A stretch of 64,000 nt of DNA, from the NCBI RefSeq assembly GCF_017811815.1, contig NZ_JADKZI010000003.1:405549-469548 (forward strand), read 5' to 3'. The position numbers were made by a program, and so were the translations under genes. Source of the DNA: Flavonifractor sp. AGMB03687. Its GTDB lineage: Bacteria; Bacillota; Clostridia; Oscillospirales; Oscillospiraceae. Within the stretch, counting starts at the first letter, position 1. The number at the start of each line of letters is the position of its first letter. This document shows positions 49,311 to 58,206 of this stretch, piece by piece. The notes under the pieces were generated by a model. It worked only from the letters and a program-made list of their open reading frames with translations. It was not told the origin of the DNA and searched no databases.

Positions 49311-49664
49311 TTATTCCGCAGTTTCTCTTGCCTTTTTCAAGCCTTGAGCCGTAGCTTCCATCACGATAAGCTCCTTTTCTTCCATATCATTCAACAGTAC
49401 ATCAACTTGTTTGCGGCGATTGTTGTCGCCATCTTCATTGCATGGAAAAAAGAACTGGTCTACAGAGATGTCAAGCAAGGTAGTAATGAGATAAAATTTG
49501 TTAAGCCTTGGGTGCTGCCCCCTGTTCTCTATATACATAATAGAGCGTGGCGTAAGGTCTACCAGTTGGGCAAGATATTCCTGTGTCCACCCTTTTGCTT
49601 CCCGAGCTTTTTTTATCGCTATACCTAACGGCTTAAAATCAAGTTTTCTTTCATCTTGGTACAT
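49311..49664 (-). CDS. XRE-family HTH regulator
   Basis: 117 residues. IKKAREAKGWTQEYLAQLVD and LTPRSIMYIENRGQHPRLNK form the Cro/C1 HTH (about 10-70); the C-terminus is helical. Divergent from the small HTH gene and bcr locus. It probably controls element genes. Confidence 0.87.
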   Translation of the reverse strand: MYQDERKLDFKPLGIAIKKAREAKGWTQEYLAQLVDLTPRSIMYIENRGQHPRLNKFYLITTLLDISVDQFFFPCNEDGDNNRRKQVDVLLNDMEEKELIVMEATAQGLKKARETAE

Positions 49665-49766
49665 TTTAATATCATCCTATATCATTGTACATTTCGGGTG
49701 ATGATATTTGAACGAAGTATGATTTTATGTTTAGTAGTGTATAATTTCGTATTAGTGGAGAGAAAC

Positions 49767-49806
49767 TTGCTATTATTCGTCATTCCGTATATAATAATTA
49801 TATACT
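49767..49806 (+). promoter_or_regulatory. Promoter with 19-base palindrome upstream of the small HTH gene
   Basis: TTGCTA (49767-49772), 17 bases, TATAAT (49790-49795). GTATATAAT-A-ATTATATAC (49788-49806) is a perfect palindrome over the -10 box and likely start. Confidence 0.78.
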
Positions 49807-49829
49807 CTTTGCGAAAGGAAGTTGATATT

Positions 49830-50027
49830 ATGAATTACATTTCTGTGAAAGCCGCTTCTGAAAAATGGGGCATATCGGAAAGACGGATACAAAAATTATG
49901 TGAGGAAAATCGCATTGACGGAACTGAAAAATTTGGTCGTGCATGGATGATACCAAAAGATGCAGAAAAACCCGTTGATGGACGTATGAAAACAAGGAAC
50001 AAACAGGAGGAGAATCATGGAATTTAA
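49830..50027 (+). CDS. Small helix-turn-helix protein
   Basis: 65 residues from the ATG at 49830 (GAAAGGAAG). ISVKAASEKWGISERRIQKL and KFGRAWMIPKDAEKP are a HTH_17-like pattern seen in small DNA-binding proteins of elements. It overlaps bcrR by 11 bases, so it is translated with it. Confidence 0.75.
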   Translation: MNYISVKAASEKWGISERRIQKLCEENRIDGTEKFGRAWMIPKDAEKPVDGRMKTRNKQEENHGI

Positions 50028-50631
50028 TGAAAAGCTACAACAGCTTAGGACTGGAAAGAACTTAACGCAGGAACAACTTGCGGAGCAATTATATGTATCA
50101 AGAACAGCCATTTCAAAATGGGAAAGCGGCAAGGGTTACCCTAACATTGAGTCGCTCAAGTGTATTTCTAAATTCTTTTCTGTGACCATAGATGAACTGC
50201 TATCGGGCGAAGAACTGATTACACTTGCCGAAACTGAAAATCGTTCCAACTTGAAAAAAATTTACAGTTTCATTTATGGAATATTAGATATGATGGCGGT
50301 TACTTTTATACTTTTGCCGTTGTATGGTAACCTTGTTGACGGATATATTTATTCTGTCAATCTACTTTCATTTACAGACACTACCCCAATATATCTTGCA
50401 ATCTATTGGATTGTTTTTATTGTTTTGATTGCACTTGGGATAGCGAAACTGATGTGTGTTTGTTTTGAAAAGGAATCATGGAGCAACATAATCACAAAAT
50501 GCTCTCTCGTGCTGAGTACGCTTTTTATCTGCTTCTTCGCTGCGGCAAGACAACCCTATGTAACCGCCCTTATGTTTCTGCTATTTGTTGCTAAAATATT
50601 TGTCTGGATAAAGCAAACCCAAACAAAGTAA
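50017..50631 (+). CDS. bcrR: BcrR-like membrane-bound bacitracin sensor-regulator
   Basis: 204 residues. A Cro/C1 HTH (about 1-65; LQQLRTGKNLTQEQLAEQLY, RTAISKWESGKGYPNIES) is followed by four membrane segments (ILDMMAVTFILLPLY; YLAIYWIVFIVLIALGIAKL; IITKCSLVLSTLFICFF; VTALMFLLFVAKIFVW). Length and layout match enterococcal BcrR, a one-component membrane regulator that senses bacitracin and activates bcrABD. Two matching operators lie just downstream, before bcrA. Confidence 0.88.
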   Translation: MEFNEKLQQLRTGKNLTQEQLAEQLYVSRTAISKWESGKGYPNIESLKCISKFFSVTIDELLSGEELITLAETENRSNLKKIYSFIYGILDMMAVTFILLPLYGNLVDGYIYSVNLLSFTDTTPIYLAIYWIVFIVLIALGIAKLMCVCFEKESWSNIITKCSLVLSTLFICFFAAARQPYVTALMFLLFVAKIFVWIKQTQTK

Positions 50632-50654
50632 AATGCCATAAACCCTTTAAAATA

Positions 50655-50707
50655 GGCTCTGACACGATAAGTGTCGGAGCTTTTTTCGTGCTGACATCTA
50701 TTGTGTC
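50655..50707 (+). promoter_or_regulatory. Two BcrR operators; the first is also a terminator-like stem
   Basis: GACA-N7-TGTC occurs exactly at 50661-50675 and again at 50693-50707, 32 bases apart, 105 bases before bcrA. This is the inverted repeat known to bind BcrR. The first copy lies in a nine-pair stem CTCTGACAC/GTGTCGGAG followed by CTTTTTTCG, so it may also end the bcrR transcript. Confidence 0.85.
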
Positions 50708-50811
50708 GGCATTGTGACGGTAGATTTCTTGGCTTCTATGCAATACTCGTGGATAATAAGATTGTGGTCAGCGAAAACAAGAACAGCAACCCACGGAAAG
50801 GAGAATCAAAT

Positions 50812-51729
50812 ATGGATTATATCATTGAAACAGAAAATCTTACGAAGCGATACGGAACAGCCACCGTTGTCGATAAGGTAAATCTTCATGTGCCAAAGGG
50901 CAAAATTTATGGTTTGCTCGGCAGAAACGGAGCAGGCAAAACCACAGCAATGAAAATGATGTTGCAGCTTGCTTTCCCAACGGAGGGAACGGTACGCTTG
51001 TTTGGCACAAACTATAAGGAAAATATCCATACCCTTTATAGCAAAGTAGGCTCTATTATCGAAACACCGGGATTTTACAGTAATTTAACAGGGTATGAGA
51101 ATTTGCAAATTCTCGCTAAACTGCGAGGGGGAGTATCTAAAAGTGGAGTAGAAAAAGCTCTTGAAGTTGTGGGGCTGCATAAGGAGAAAAGAAAAGTCTT
51201 TTCCGATTATTCCCTCGGAATGAAGCAACGGCTTGGTATTGCCGCCGCCATTATGCACGAGCCGGAGCTTTTAATACTTGACGAACCGATTAACGGACTT
51301 GACCCCATTGGAATAGTTGAAATACGCTCATTTTTATCTGAACTTAGTCACAATCATGGCATTACCATTTTTATCTCAAGCCATGTTTTAAGCGAGATTG
51401 AACAGATAGCAGATATTATCGGCGTTATGCACGAGGGGCATTTAGTAGAGGAAGTGAATATATCCGAGCTTCACAAAAGGAATCGAAAATACATTCAATT
51501 TGATTTATCTGACAGTGAGATAGCCGGAAAGATTTTAGAAAACCACTACCACATGACGGATTTTACAGTGCAGGACGGTACGGTGAGAATTTATGACTTT
51601 AGCCAAAGTGTTGGAGAAATCAATCGAGAATTTGCACGAAATGGACTGCTCGTGACAAGGATAAATGATAGTGAGGAAAACTTAGAGGACTACTTTTCTA
51701 AACTGATTGGAGGTGGCGGTATTGCTTAA
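50812..51729 (+). CDS. bcrA: Bacitracin-type ABC transporter ATPase
   Basis: 305 residues from the ATG at 50812 (GGAAAGGAG). Walker [12 protein letters not shown], signature SLGMKQR, Walker [13 protein letters not shown] and the H-loop SSHVLSE are present; the C-terminal third (from about 220) is the BcrA-type extension. With BcrB it lifts bacitracin or its lipid target off the membrane. Codon use is AT-rich, unlike the host, pointing to transfer from a low-GC Firmicute. Confidence 0.92.
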   Translation: MDYIIETENLTKRYGTATVVDKVNLHVPKGKIYGLLGRNGAGKTTAMKMMLQLAFPTEGTVRLFGTNYKENIHTLYSKVGSIIETPGFYSNLTGYENLQILAKLRGGVSKSGVEKALEVVGLHKEKRKVFSDYSLGMKQRLGIAAAIMHEPELLILDEPINGLDPIGIVEIRSFLSELSHNHGITIFISSHVLSEIEQIADIIGVMHEGHLVEEVNISELHKRNRKYIQFDLSDSEIAGKILENHYHMTDFTVQDGTVRIYDFSQSVGEINREFARNGLLVTRINDSEENLEDYFSKLIGGGGIA

Positions 51730-52471
51730 TCTTATTTCTTGTGAATTATTAAAACTAAAGCGTTCAAAAATGGTGCTAATTAGTGTGGCAGGGGTATTAT
51801 CTACCCCACTTTTGATGTTAATAGAAGCCTTGCAAACACATTTTGATAAGCCGGAGATTATCTTTACCTTGTCTGACATATACAGCGACAGTGTACTGTA
51901 TATCATGCTGCTGGTAAACATTATGATATATGTGGCAATTGCAGCTTACTTGTTTAGCAGAGAGTACACAGAAAGCACCCTCAAAACCATATTGCCCATA
52001 CCCATTTCAAGGACAAAACTATTAATTGGAAAATTTTGCACCCTGCTTCTTTGGATTGTTATGCTAACCCTTGTAACATGGGCAGGTATATTTATCGTTT
52101 GTGGGCTATATGACGCTGTCTTTACATTGGAGGGATATAGCTTACTAGTGGCAATAGTATGGCTCCCCAAGTTTTTGTTTGGCAGTATCCTGATGTTTTT
52201 AACAGTTTCTCCTTTTGTGTTTGTTGCTATGAAAACAAAAGGATTTGTCGCCCCGATGATTGGCTCTGCCGTGATTGTCATGGGAAGTGCCGCACTTTCA
52301 AATCAAGAATGGGGAGCGTTGTATCCGTGGACAGCCACCTATTTCTTGGTGCAGGGTAAACTTCAGAGTACCGGCTATCCTACACTGCTGTCTGTATCTA
52401 TTATTATTCTTGTATCAGCAGTTGGTTTTCTTATGACCTTTCATCATTTTAAAAAGGAGGATTTGAAATAA
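51722..52471 (+). CDS. bcrB: Bacitracin ABC transporter permease
   Basis: 249 residues from a TTG at 51722, with GGAGG eight bases upstream and inside bcrA. Six membrane segments ([107 protein letters not shown]). Partner of BcrA. Confidence 0.88.
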   Translation: MLNLISCELLKLKRSKMVLISVAGVLSTPLLMLIEALQTHFDKPEIIFTLSDIYSDSVLYIMLLVNIMIYVAIAAYLFSREYTESTLKTILPIPISRTKLLIGKFCTLLLWIVMLTLVTWAGIFIVCGLYDAVFTLEGYSLLVAIVWLPKFLFGSILMFLTVSPFVFVAMKTKGFVAPMIGSAVIVMGSAALSNQEWGALYPWTATYFLVQGKLQSTGYPTLLSVSIIILVSAVGFLMTFHHFKKEDLK

Positions 52472-53298
52472 TGGTACTTGATTTTATAGAAATTTTAAAA
52501 GTTATTTTTCTTGGAATTGTTGAGGGTATTACTGAGTGGCTACCTATCAGCAGCACAGGACATATGATTCTTGTGGACGAATTTATCACACTTAATATGA
52601 GCGAAGCATTTAAAGAAATGTTTTTTGTTGTTATTCAACTTGGAGCTATACTCGCAGTGGTTGTAATGTTTTGGAACAAGATGTTTCCCTTTCAATTTAA
52701 GAACAAAGCACAGTCAATTGTTAAAAAGGATACTTTCTCGTTGTGGTTCAAGGTTGCGGTAGCTTGTGTACCGTCAGCTATTATGGGGATTCTATTTGAT
52801 GATTATTTGGATGCTTACCTCCAAACCCCCATTGTGATTTCAATCATGTTAATCTTTTATGGTTTGTTATTCATTCTCATAGAAAATTGGAATAAAAAGC
52901 GTACTCCTACTACTATGGCACTTTCTGACATCAGCTATAAAACAGCAATCTTGATAGGGGCATTTCAAGTGTTATCACTTATACCCGGCACATCACGGTC
53001 GGGAGCAACGATTATAGGTGCTTTACTCATAGGAGTTTCACGAGTGGCAGCAGCAGAGTTTACTTTTTTCCTCGCAGTACCTACTATGCTTGGAGCAAGT
53101 GCTTTTAAGCTGTTAAAATTCGGGTTTGAATTTACAAGTGCAGAACTGCTCGCTCTTGTTCTCGGTATGGCTGTGGCATTTGCGGTATCTGTCTTAGTAA
53201 TTAAATTCCTAATGAACTTTATCAAAAAACATGATTTTAAGGTGTTTGGTTGGTATCGAATTGTGCTTGGTATACTTGTTGTACTTATAAAATCTTAA
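52471..53298 (+). CDS. bcrD: Undecaprenyl-diphosphatase (BacA/UppP type)
   Basis: 275 residues. The motif [20 protein letters not shown] and the later GTSRSGATI are the active-site signatures of BacA-type phosphatases. It recycles undecaprenyl diphosphate, lowering the target that bacitracin binds. The ATG shares a base with the bcrB stop. The locus ends in a terminator. Confidence 0.93.
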   Translation: MVLDFIEILKVIFLGIVEGITEWLPISSTGHMILVDEFITLNMSEAFKEMFFVVIQLGAILAVVVMFWNKMFPFQFKNKAQSIVKKDTFSLWFKVAVACVPSAIMGILFDDYLDAYLQTPIVISIMLIFYGLLFILIENWNKKRTPTTMALSDISYKTAILIGAFQVLSLIPGTSRSGATIIGALLIGVSRVAAAEFTFFLAVPTMLGASAFKLLKFGFEFTSAELLALVLGMAVAFAVSVLVIKFLMNFIKKHDFKVFGWYRIVLGILVVLIKS

Positions 53299-53324
53299 TA
53301 ATGCGTTTTCTTTGTGCGCGAATA

Positions 53325-53362
53325 AAAATGCCAGTTGGTCCTTAAGATCAGCTGGCATTTTT
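53325..53362 (+). terminator. Terminator of bcrABD
   Basis: AAAAATGCCAG / CTGGCATTTTT stem. Confidence 0.85.
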
Positions 53363-53465
53363 GTTTCTGGGGATGGAAAACAACCCAGAGATTCTCGTTG
53401 TCGATCTCCTCCTGATTTTAGTTTGCATGGTGAATTTTGCAAATTGAATCTACAGGAGGTTAATA

Positions 53466-53936
53466 ATGGGATTTAATTATGGATATGAGAAAAAGAAGTT
53501 TGATAGTAGATGGAAGCGTTTAGAAGTTGAGTATTGTGATGCAGGGATGAGCGAAGAACAGATTGCTGCCATGAAAGAATATGACTGGGCATGGTTTTGC
53601 AGTCAAAGGGTTTTTCAAAACCATACGCAACCAATACCTTGTGAACAATATGATGAAGTATGTGGTCAATCACAGCTGTTCCGAAAGTTTGCATCGTTAT
53701 CTTATCAATGGGATGTTGATAAGATTGATCAAACGCGATATGGATGGTTGGCTTCGGTGGAAAACGAACAACTACTGTTGAGATTGAAGAAGCTGTCGAA
53801 GAAAGATTTGGAGCTATTGACATTACTTTTTGTGGATGGTTATCGTCAAATTGATGTAGCACGTCTTTGGCATTGTTCCAGAAGTGCTGTTGCACAAAGA
53901 TTTAAAAAAATAAAAAAATTTTTGAATAACACTTAA
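53466..53936 (+). CDS. Sigma-70-like regulator of the element
   Basis: 156 residues behind CAGGAGGTTAATA. The C-terminus (about 110-152) is a sigma region 4-type HTH: LKKLSKKDLELLTLLFVDGY and RQIDVARLWHCSRSAVAQRF. The N-terminus is short (KRLEVEYCDAGMSEEQIAAM). Proteins of this type sit before xis-int in Tn916/Tn1549 relatives and control transfer or excision. Confidence 0.8.
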   Translation: MGFNYGYEKKKFDSRWKRLEVEYCDAGMSEEQIAAMKEYDWAWFCSQRVFQNHTQPIPCEQYDEVCGQSQLFRKFASLSYQWDVDKIDQTRYGWLASVENEQLLLRLKKLSKKDLELLTLLFVDGYRQIDVARLWHCSRSAVAQRFKKIKKFLNNT

Positions 53937-53989
53937 CAAATGAAGCGTATCAGTGCCTACCCATTGAGGGAAGAACATTCTCCCAATGT

Positions 53990-54345
53990 GGAGCTTGACA
54001 ATTTCATAGACGGCATTTCCGGTACATAACCTATGTACGAGCGAATCAGGCACGCCGCGAAGATGGACAGCCCCAGGAGGTGATGAATAGGACTGTTCCG
54101 AGCGATCCACGTCAGCCTGATACCCGAAAGTGGCATTTCAGGGCGCGATGACTGCATAGGGGTTAAAGATACTTCCTCACGGCCTCCTAAAGACTTGGGG
54201 GGAACTCTGCGGCGCACGAGTAAAACGACGCTGTGGAGTTATGACAGCCGCGCCAGCGGAGACCGGAATGTCCCCATCGCCAGGGGTGCGTGGCAAATGT
54301 GGCGAGTAAATTTTTCAAAGTCAGATACCATGCGCTGGCAGCTTC
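53990..54345 (+). ncRNA. Candidate structured RNA between the sigma-like gene and xis
   Basis: No gene is present in 53937-54412, yet the sequence is GC-richer than its neighbours and full of pairing: GTACAT/ATGTAC hairpin (about 54021-54037), ATCAGGC/GCCTGAT closing a 75-base domain (about 54046-54122), CTCTGCGGCG/CGCTGTGGAG with three G-U pairs (about 54205-54238), and CCCC/GGGG (about 54273-54287). This looks like a conserved non-coding RNA or a compact recombination/transfer site. Strand is inferred from G-U pairs and neighbour direction. Confidence 0.5.
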
Positions 54346-54412
54346 GGTTGCCAGCGCATTCATGTGATTTTGAAAGCAACAACCACATCTTTGACAGAAA
54401 GGGGGACCACCT

Positions 54413-54643
54413 ATGGAAAAATTGATTTCGCGGAAAGAGGCTGCCAAATTACTGGGGATTAGCATTGCCACTTTGGATGCAGCTCGAAACAGTGGGCTAA
54501 TTTCCTATGTTCAGTATGTGCAAAATGGTTGCGTGTACTTTACAGATGCTGGCCTTCAGGAGTATATCGCAAAATGCACCCATCGTGCAAAGCCAGTGGA
54601 AAAAAGCGCTACATACCGCAAGCTGCGAAGTGTCCGAGCTTGA
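54413..54643 (+). CDS. xis: Excisionase-like protein
   Basis: 76 residues behind GAAAGGGGGACC. ISRKEAAKLLGISIATLDAA and ARNSGLISYVQYVQNGCVYF give the HTH_17 excisionase pattern. It lies 84 bases before the first integrase, the usual xis-int order. It would steer the integrases toward excision. Confidence 0.82.
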   Translation: MEKLISRKEAAKLLGISIATLDAARNSGLISYVQYVQNGCVYFTDAGLQEYIAKCTHRAKPVEKSATYRKLRSVRA

Positions 54644-54727
54644 GCTGTTCCGTATCCTTGCTGGAACCTAATATGTCTGATAAAACAAAGGTACAGCGCT
54701 GGACATTATTCTTAGGAGGTGACGGAA

Positions 54728-55939
54728 TTGGCAAAAAGAAAAAGGGCAATTCCTCAATATGGTACGGTCGTGCTTAACGGCATTGAATATTATAGAACCA
54801 GAGTCGAAGATTCGGATGGAAACAGAGTGGCGCTTTATGCAAAGACGCCCGAAAAGCTTTATGACAAGGAACTGGAGGCGTTAGAGCAGATTGACAGTAC
54901 TACGTTTCGTCGAAGATCGCCTACGGTTGCTGAGTACTGTGAGAAGTGGCTGCTGATGCAGTCCGTCCATGTTCGGGCCACCACCTTGACAGATTATACC
55001 TCTAAGGTGCGGCGGCACATTATTGGAGGGCTGGGAGACAAGAGAATGGCTGATGTATCCCTGGATGACATCCAACTTGCCCTCGTACCTGTTTCCAAGA
55101 AGTCGGCTTCGGTTTATAAGTCTGTGGTGATTCTCTGCAAGTCCATTTTCCGGGCGGCCAAGGAGAGCCATGTGATTGACGAGGACCCGACCATATACCT
55201 GGATGCAAAGGGAAGAGTTCCCCAGGAAGAAAGACAGGCATTGACGGATGAACAGGTTGAGCGGCTTTTGGACACGATCCGGGATTTGCCGCCCTATGTA
55301 TTTGTGATGATCGGTTTATATGCCGGTCTGCGCCGGGAAGAAATCCTGGCGCTGCAATGGGATTCTGTGTATCTGGATGCAGAGGCTCCGTACTTAACGG
55401 TACGGCGGGCATGGCACACAGAACATAACAGGCCGGTCATTCTTACCGAGCTAAAGACCAAAGCGGCACAAAGAAACATTCCTCTCCCGGTCTGTCTGGT
55501 TGAATGTCTGAAAGATGCAAAGAAAAAATCCACTTCGGATTATGTGATTGCCAATCGGGACGGTGATCCGCTATCCTATACACAGTTTAAGCGGCTGTGG
55601 CAGTATATTGTGACGCGGACTGCAAAGCCGAGAATGGCCAGAAAACTTGTGGACGGAAAGTATGTAAAATATATGCTTTACCCGAAACTTGGAGAAAAAG
55701 CCAGGAATAACGGCCATGTGGTATATAGCCTGGATTTTGAAGTGACACCGCATCAGCTGCGGCACACCTACATCACCAATCTGATTCATTCTTCGGTGGA
55801 CCCCAAAACGGTACAATATTTGGCGGGCCATGAAAGCAGCAAAATCACGATGGACATTTACGCAAAGGTCAAATACAACAGGCCGGATGATCTTGTCAAA
55901 GCAATGGGCTGTGCCTTTGACTTATGGGACGCTGTGTAA
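54728..55939 (+). CDS. int: Tyrosine recombinase / integrase 1
   Basis: 403 residues from a TTG at 54728, 8 bases after AGGAGG; the parallel MAK start of the second integrase supports it. An arm-binding domain (about 1-60), a SAM-like core-binding domain (65-165; PTVAEYCEKWLLMQSVHVRA) and a catalytic domain follow. The catalytic set is seen: YAGLRREEI (Arg), TPHQLRHTYI (His-x-x-Arg), LAGHESS (His) and DIYAKV (Tyr). Tn916-type integrase. Its paralogue follows directly. Confidence 0.93.
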   Translation: MAKRKRAIPQYGTVVLNGIEYYRTRVEDSDGNRVALYAKTPEKLYDKELEALEQIDSTTFRRRSPTVAEYCEKWLLMQSVHVRATTLTDYTSKVRRHIIGGLGDKRMADVSLDDIQLALVPVSKKSASVYKSVVILCKSIFRAAKESHVIDEDPTIYLDAKGRVPQEERQALTDEQVERLLDTIRDLPPYVFVMIGLYAGLRREEILALQWDSVYLDAEAPYLTVRRAWHTEHNRPVILTELKTKAAQRNIPLPVCLVECLKDAKKKSTSDYVIANRDGDPLSYTQFKRLWQYIVTRTAKPRMARKLVDGKYVKYMLYPKLGEKARNNGHVVYSLDFEVTPHQLRHTYITNLIHSSVDPKTVQYLAGHESSKITMDIYAKVKYNRPDDLVKAMGCAFDLWDAV

Positions 55940-55964
55940 GTTCCGAACAATTCAGAAAATGAAG

Positions 55965-56000
55965 TAAGAGCGAGACAAGGATGTCTCGCTCTTAGTTTTT
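55965..56000 (+). terminator. Terminator between the two integrase genes
   Basis: TAAGAGCGAGACA / TGTCTCGCTCTTA perfect 13-pair stem with a 4-base loop, then GTTTTT. Confidence 0.88.
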
Positions 56001-56084
56001 CCTTGGCCGTATCTTTGATTCAATTTGAAATCTCTGATAAAAAGGAGGTGTAGATACATCACCACGCGAGAAAGGAAATTAATT

Positions 56085-57296
56085 ATGGCAAAGAAGAAAA
56101 AAAACATACCTCAATATGGAACCGTCACACGAAAGGGTGTCCTGTATTACAGAACCCGGATTCTGGACGCAGACGGCAAGCAGGTGAGCTTGTATGGGAC
56201 TACCTGCGAGGAACTGTACGATAAAGAGCAGGAGGCGAGACGCCAGGTAGCGGAGATCATCTTCCACCGGGAGCATCCTACTGTGGCCGAGTATTGTGAG
56301 AAGTGGCTGTTGATGCAATCCGCAAAAGTGTCGCCGGCTACACTGAAGGGCTACGCCTCCAATATGAAGAACTACATTATCAAGCCTTTGGGAGATATGT
56401 ATATGGAGGAAGTAACAGCGGATGATATTCGTCTGGCGCTGATCCCATTGTCCAATAAGTCCGAGAGCCTGCACAATACGGTGAATATGCTCCTCAAGTG
56501 CATTTTTTACTCGGCAGAGCGGAGCCAGTTGCTGGAATACAATCCGTGTGAGGGGATTTCGGCAAAAGGAGGGAAACCGACCCAAAAGAAAGATTCGCTG
56601 ACAGACCAGCAGGTGGAAGTGCTGCTGGAAACCGTCAAAGGACTTCCGCCGTATCTGTTTACCATGATCGGCTTATATGCCGGTCTGCGCCGAGAAGAAG
56701 CTCTCGCCTTGCAATGGGATTGTGTGTTCCTCGATGCACCCACTCCATATATCTCTGTGCGGCGCGCATGGCGATCAGAGCATAACAGACCGGTTATCTC
56801 TACAACGCTTAAGACGAAAGCAGCAAGAAGGGATATTCCCATTCCCAAATGCCTTGTGAATTGTCTGCGGGAAGCCAAGGCTGCCTCCAAATCGGAATAT
56901 GTGATTGCCGATAGTGAGGGACAGCCCTTGTCATATTCGCAGTTCAAACGTGTCTGGCAGTACATCGTTGTTCGGTCTACCAAGGAGCGTACCTATTATA
57001 AGTATGTGAACGGACAGAGCATCAAGTACACTGTTCAGCCGAGTCTGGGAGGACATCAGAAAAACAATCCCAACATTGTGTATAGCCTGGACTTCGATGT
57101 GACACCGCACCTGCTGCGGCATACCTACATCACCAATCTTCTGTATGCAGGTGTTGACCCCAAGACGGTCCAGTACCTTGCCGGACATGAGAACAGCAAG
57201 ACAACTATGGACATCTATGCAAGAGTAAAGTATAATAAACCAGAACAGCTATTCGATGTAGTAAATTCTGCATTTCATCAAGCTGTCCCCTCGTAA
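56085..57296 (+). CDS. int: Tyrosine recombinase / integrase 2
   Basis: 403 residues from the ATG at 56085. A second strong ribosome site AAAGGAGGTG lies further upstream (56041) without a start, perhaps a relic. It is the same length as integrase 1 and collinear with it (MAKKKKNIPQYGTV; PTVAEYCEKWLLMQSAKVSP; YAGLRREEA; TPHLLRHTYI; LAGHENS; DIYARV), so all catalytic residues are intact. It is 94 bases from attR and so is the best candidate for the enzyme that recombined rpsI. Confidence 0.93.
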   Translation: MAKKKKNIPQYGTVTRKGVLYYRTRILDADGKQVSLYGTTCEELYDKEQEARRQVAEIIFHREHPTVAEYCEKWLLMQSAKVSPATLKGYASNMKNYIIKPLGDMYMEEVTADDIRLALIPLSNKSESLHNTVNMLLKCIFYSAERSQLLEYNPCEGISAKGGKPTQKKDSLTDQQVEVLLETVKGLPPYLFTMIGLYAGLRREEALALQWDCVFLDAPTPYISVRRAWRSEHNRPVISTTLKTKAARRDIPIPKCLVNCLREAKAASKSEYVIADSEGQPLSYSQFKRVWQYIVVRSTKERTYYKYVNGQSIKYTVQPSLGGHQKNNPNIVYSLDFDVTPHLLRHTYITNLLYAGVDPKTVQYLAGHENSKTTMDIYARVKYNKPEQLFDVVNSAFHQAVPS

Positions 57297-57390
57297 AAGT
57301 GGCCTGTTTTTTGGTTAAGGAATAGGACAACCGAGGGGCCGAGGCTCAAAAAAGCCCGGAATATCAAGGAAAATCATCGCTCAGACGATT

Positions 57391-57442
57391 GAAGTACGGC
57401 CTGAAGGCTGCCCGTCGCGCTCCCCAGTTCAGCAAGCGCTGA
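57391..57442 (+). other. attR: attR: displaced rpsI 3' end
   Basis: Encodes the S9 C-terminus [16 protein letters not shown] in the plus frame and then TGA. It matches 14118-14169 at 44 of 52 positions; differences are silent. Homology begins abruptly at GAAGTACGG. Confidence 0.82.
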
Positions 57443-57461
57443 TTTTCTTCCCTGGCTATCA

Positions 57462-57491
57462 AAAAATGCCGCCCATTTGGGCGGCATTTTT
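57462..57491 (+). terminator. Original rpsI terminator, now outside attR
   Basis: AAAAATGCCGCCCA / TGGGCGGCATTTTT stem with a 2-base loop. It follows the displaced rpsI end by 20 bases, the position expected of the native terminator. Confidence 0.88.
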
Positions 57492-57529
57492 CTTATGTTT
57501 TTGCAGCAACAAACTACCGTCACTTCTGA

Positions 57530-57570
57530 CTCCGAAAAACGAGGCCTGGCGTTCACAAACGCCAGGCCTC
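57530..57570 (-). terminator. Terminator of the fumarase operon
   Basis: GAGGCCTGGCGTT-type 13-pair stem (57541-57570) followed on the minus strand by CGTTTTTCGG. No gene lies in 57571-57632. Confidence 0.82.
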
Positions 57571-57632
57571 GCATCTTTTTTGTACAGAAATGATAACGCT
57601 TTATACTCGACTTCCGCCGCACATCGTTTGGG

Positions 57633-58205
57633 TCAAACCTGCGTATTTTCTCCATACTGCTGCAAGTAGTTTGCCCGTCCTGTTTCATAAAGATTATTTC
57701 CCAGGCTGTCAATCACCACGGTGAGGGGCAAATTTTCCACCTCCAGAGCCCGGATCGCCTCCGCACCCAGGTCCTCATAGCATACCAATTGGGCAGATTT
57801 GACACATTTGGCCAGCAGGGCACCCGCCCCGCCGATGGCACCGAAGTAAACCGCACCGGTCTCCTTCATGGCCTCAACCACCTCATCGCTTCGCTTCCCC
57901 TTGCCGATCATGCCCAGCTCCCCCAGCCGCAGGAGGGTGGGAGCATAGGCATCCATACGGTAGCTGGTAGTGGGACCGGCGGCGCCGATCGGCTGTCCGG
58001 GCCGGGCAGGAGAGGGACCCACATAATAGATAACAGAGCCCTCAATGGGGAAAGGAAGCGGCTTTCCCTCCGCCACCAGGGCGCACAGACGCTTGTGGGC
58101 GGCGTCCCGGGCGGTATAGACGGTACCGGAGAGATAAACGCTCTCTCCCGCCCGCAGAGAGCGGGCTACCTCCTCTGTGAGGGGGGCAGTAATGTATCTG
58201 GCCAT
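57633..58205 (-). CDS. Class I fumarate hydratase (or tartrate dehydratase), beta subunit
   Basis: 190 residues. The motifs VYTARDAAHKRL, IYYVGPSPARPG and PIGAAGPTTSYRMD are the Fumerase_C signature. With the alpha subunit it hydrates fumarate to malate using a [4Fe-4S] cluster. It starts one base after the alpha stop. Specificity for fumarate rather than tartrate cannot be fixed by eye. Confidence 0.92.
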   Translation of the reverse strand: MARYITAPLTEEVARSLRAGESVYLSGTVYTARDAAHKRLCALVAEGKPLPFPIEGSVIYYVGPSPARPGQPIGAAGPTTSYRMDAYAPTLLRLGELGMIGKGKRSDEVVEAMKETGAVYFGAIGGAGALLAKCVKSAQLVCYEDLGAEAIRALEVENLPLTVVIDSLGNNLYETGRANYLQQYGENTQV

Positions 58206-58206
58206 A

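Larger units (their letters stand above)
14118..57442. mobile_element. Composite integrative (conjugative/mobilizable) element in rpsI, about 43 kb
   Basis: Borders are the two rpsI 3'-end copies. Inside are two tandem tyrosine integrases and a Xis-like gene at the right end, a MobP relaxase with MobC, part of a type IV secretion system, a large methylase/helicase, two toxin-antitoxin units and resistance cargo. GC falls visibly against both flanks, most of all in the bcr region. No VirB4 ATPase or VirD4 coupling protein is seen, and a recombinase, a sortase, a primase-like gene and the helicase are truncated, so the unit is probably not self-transmissible as it stands. Confidence 0.85.
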
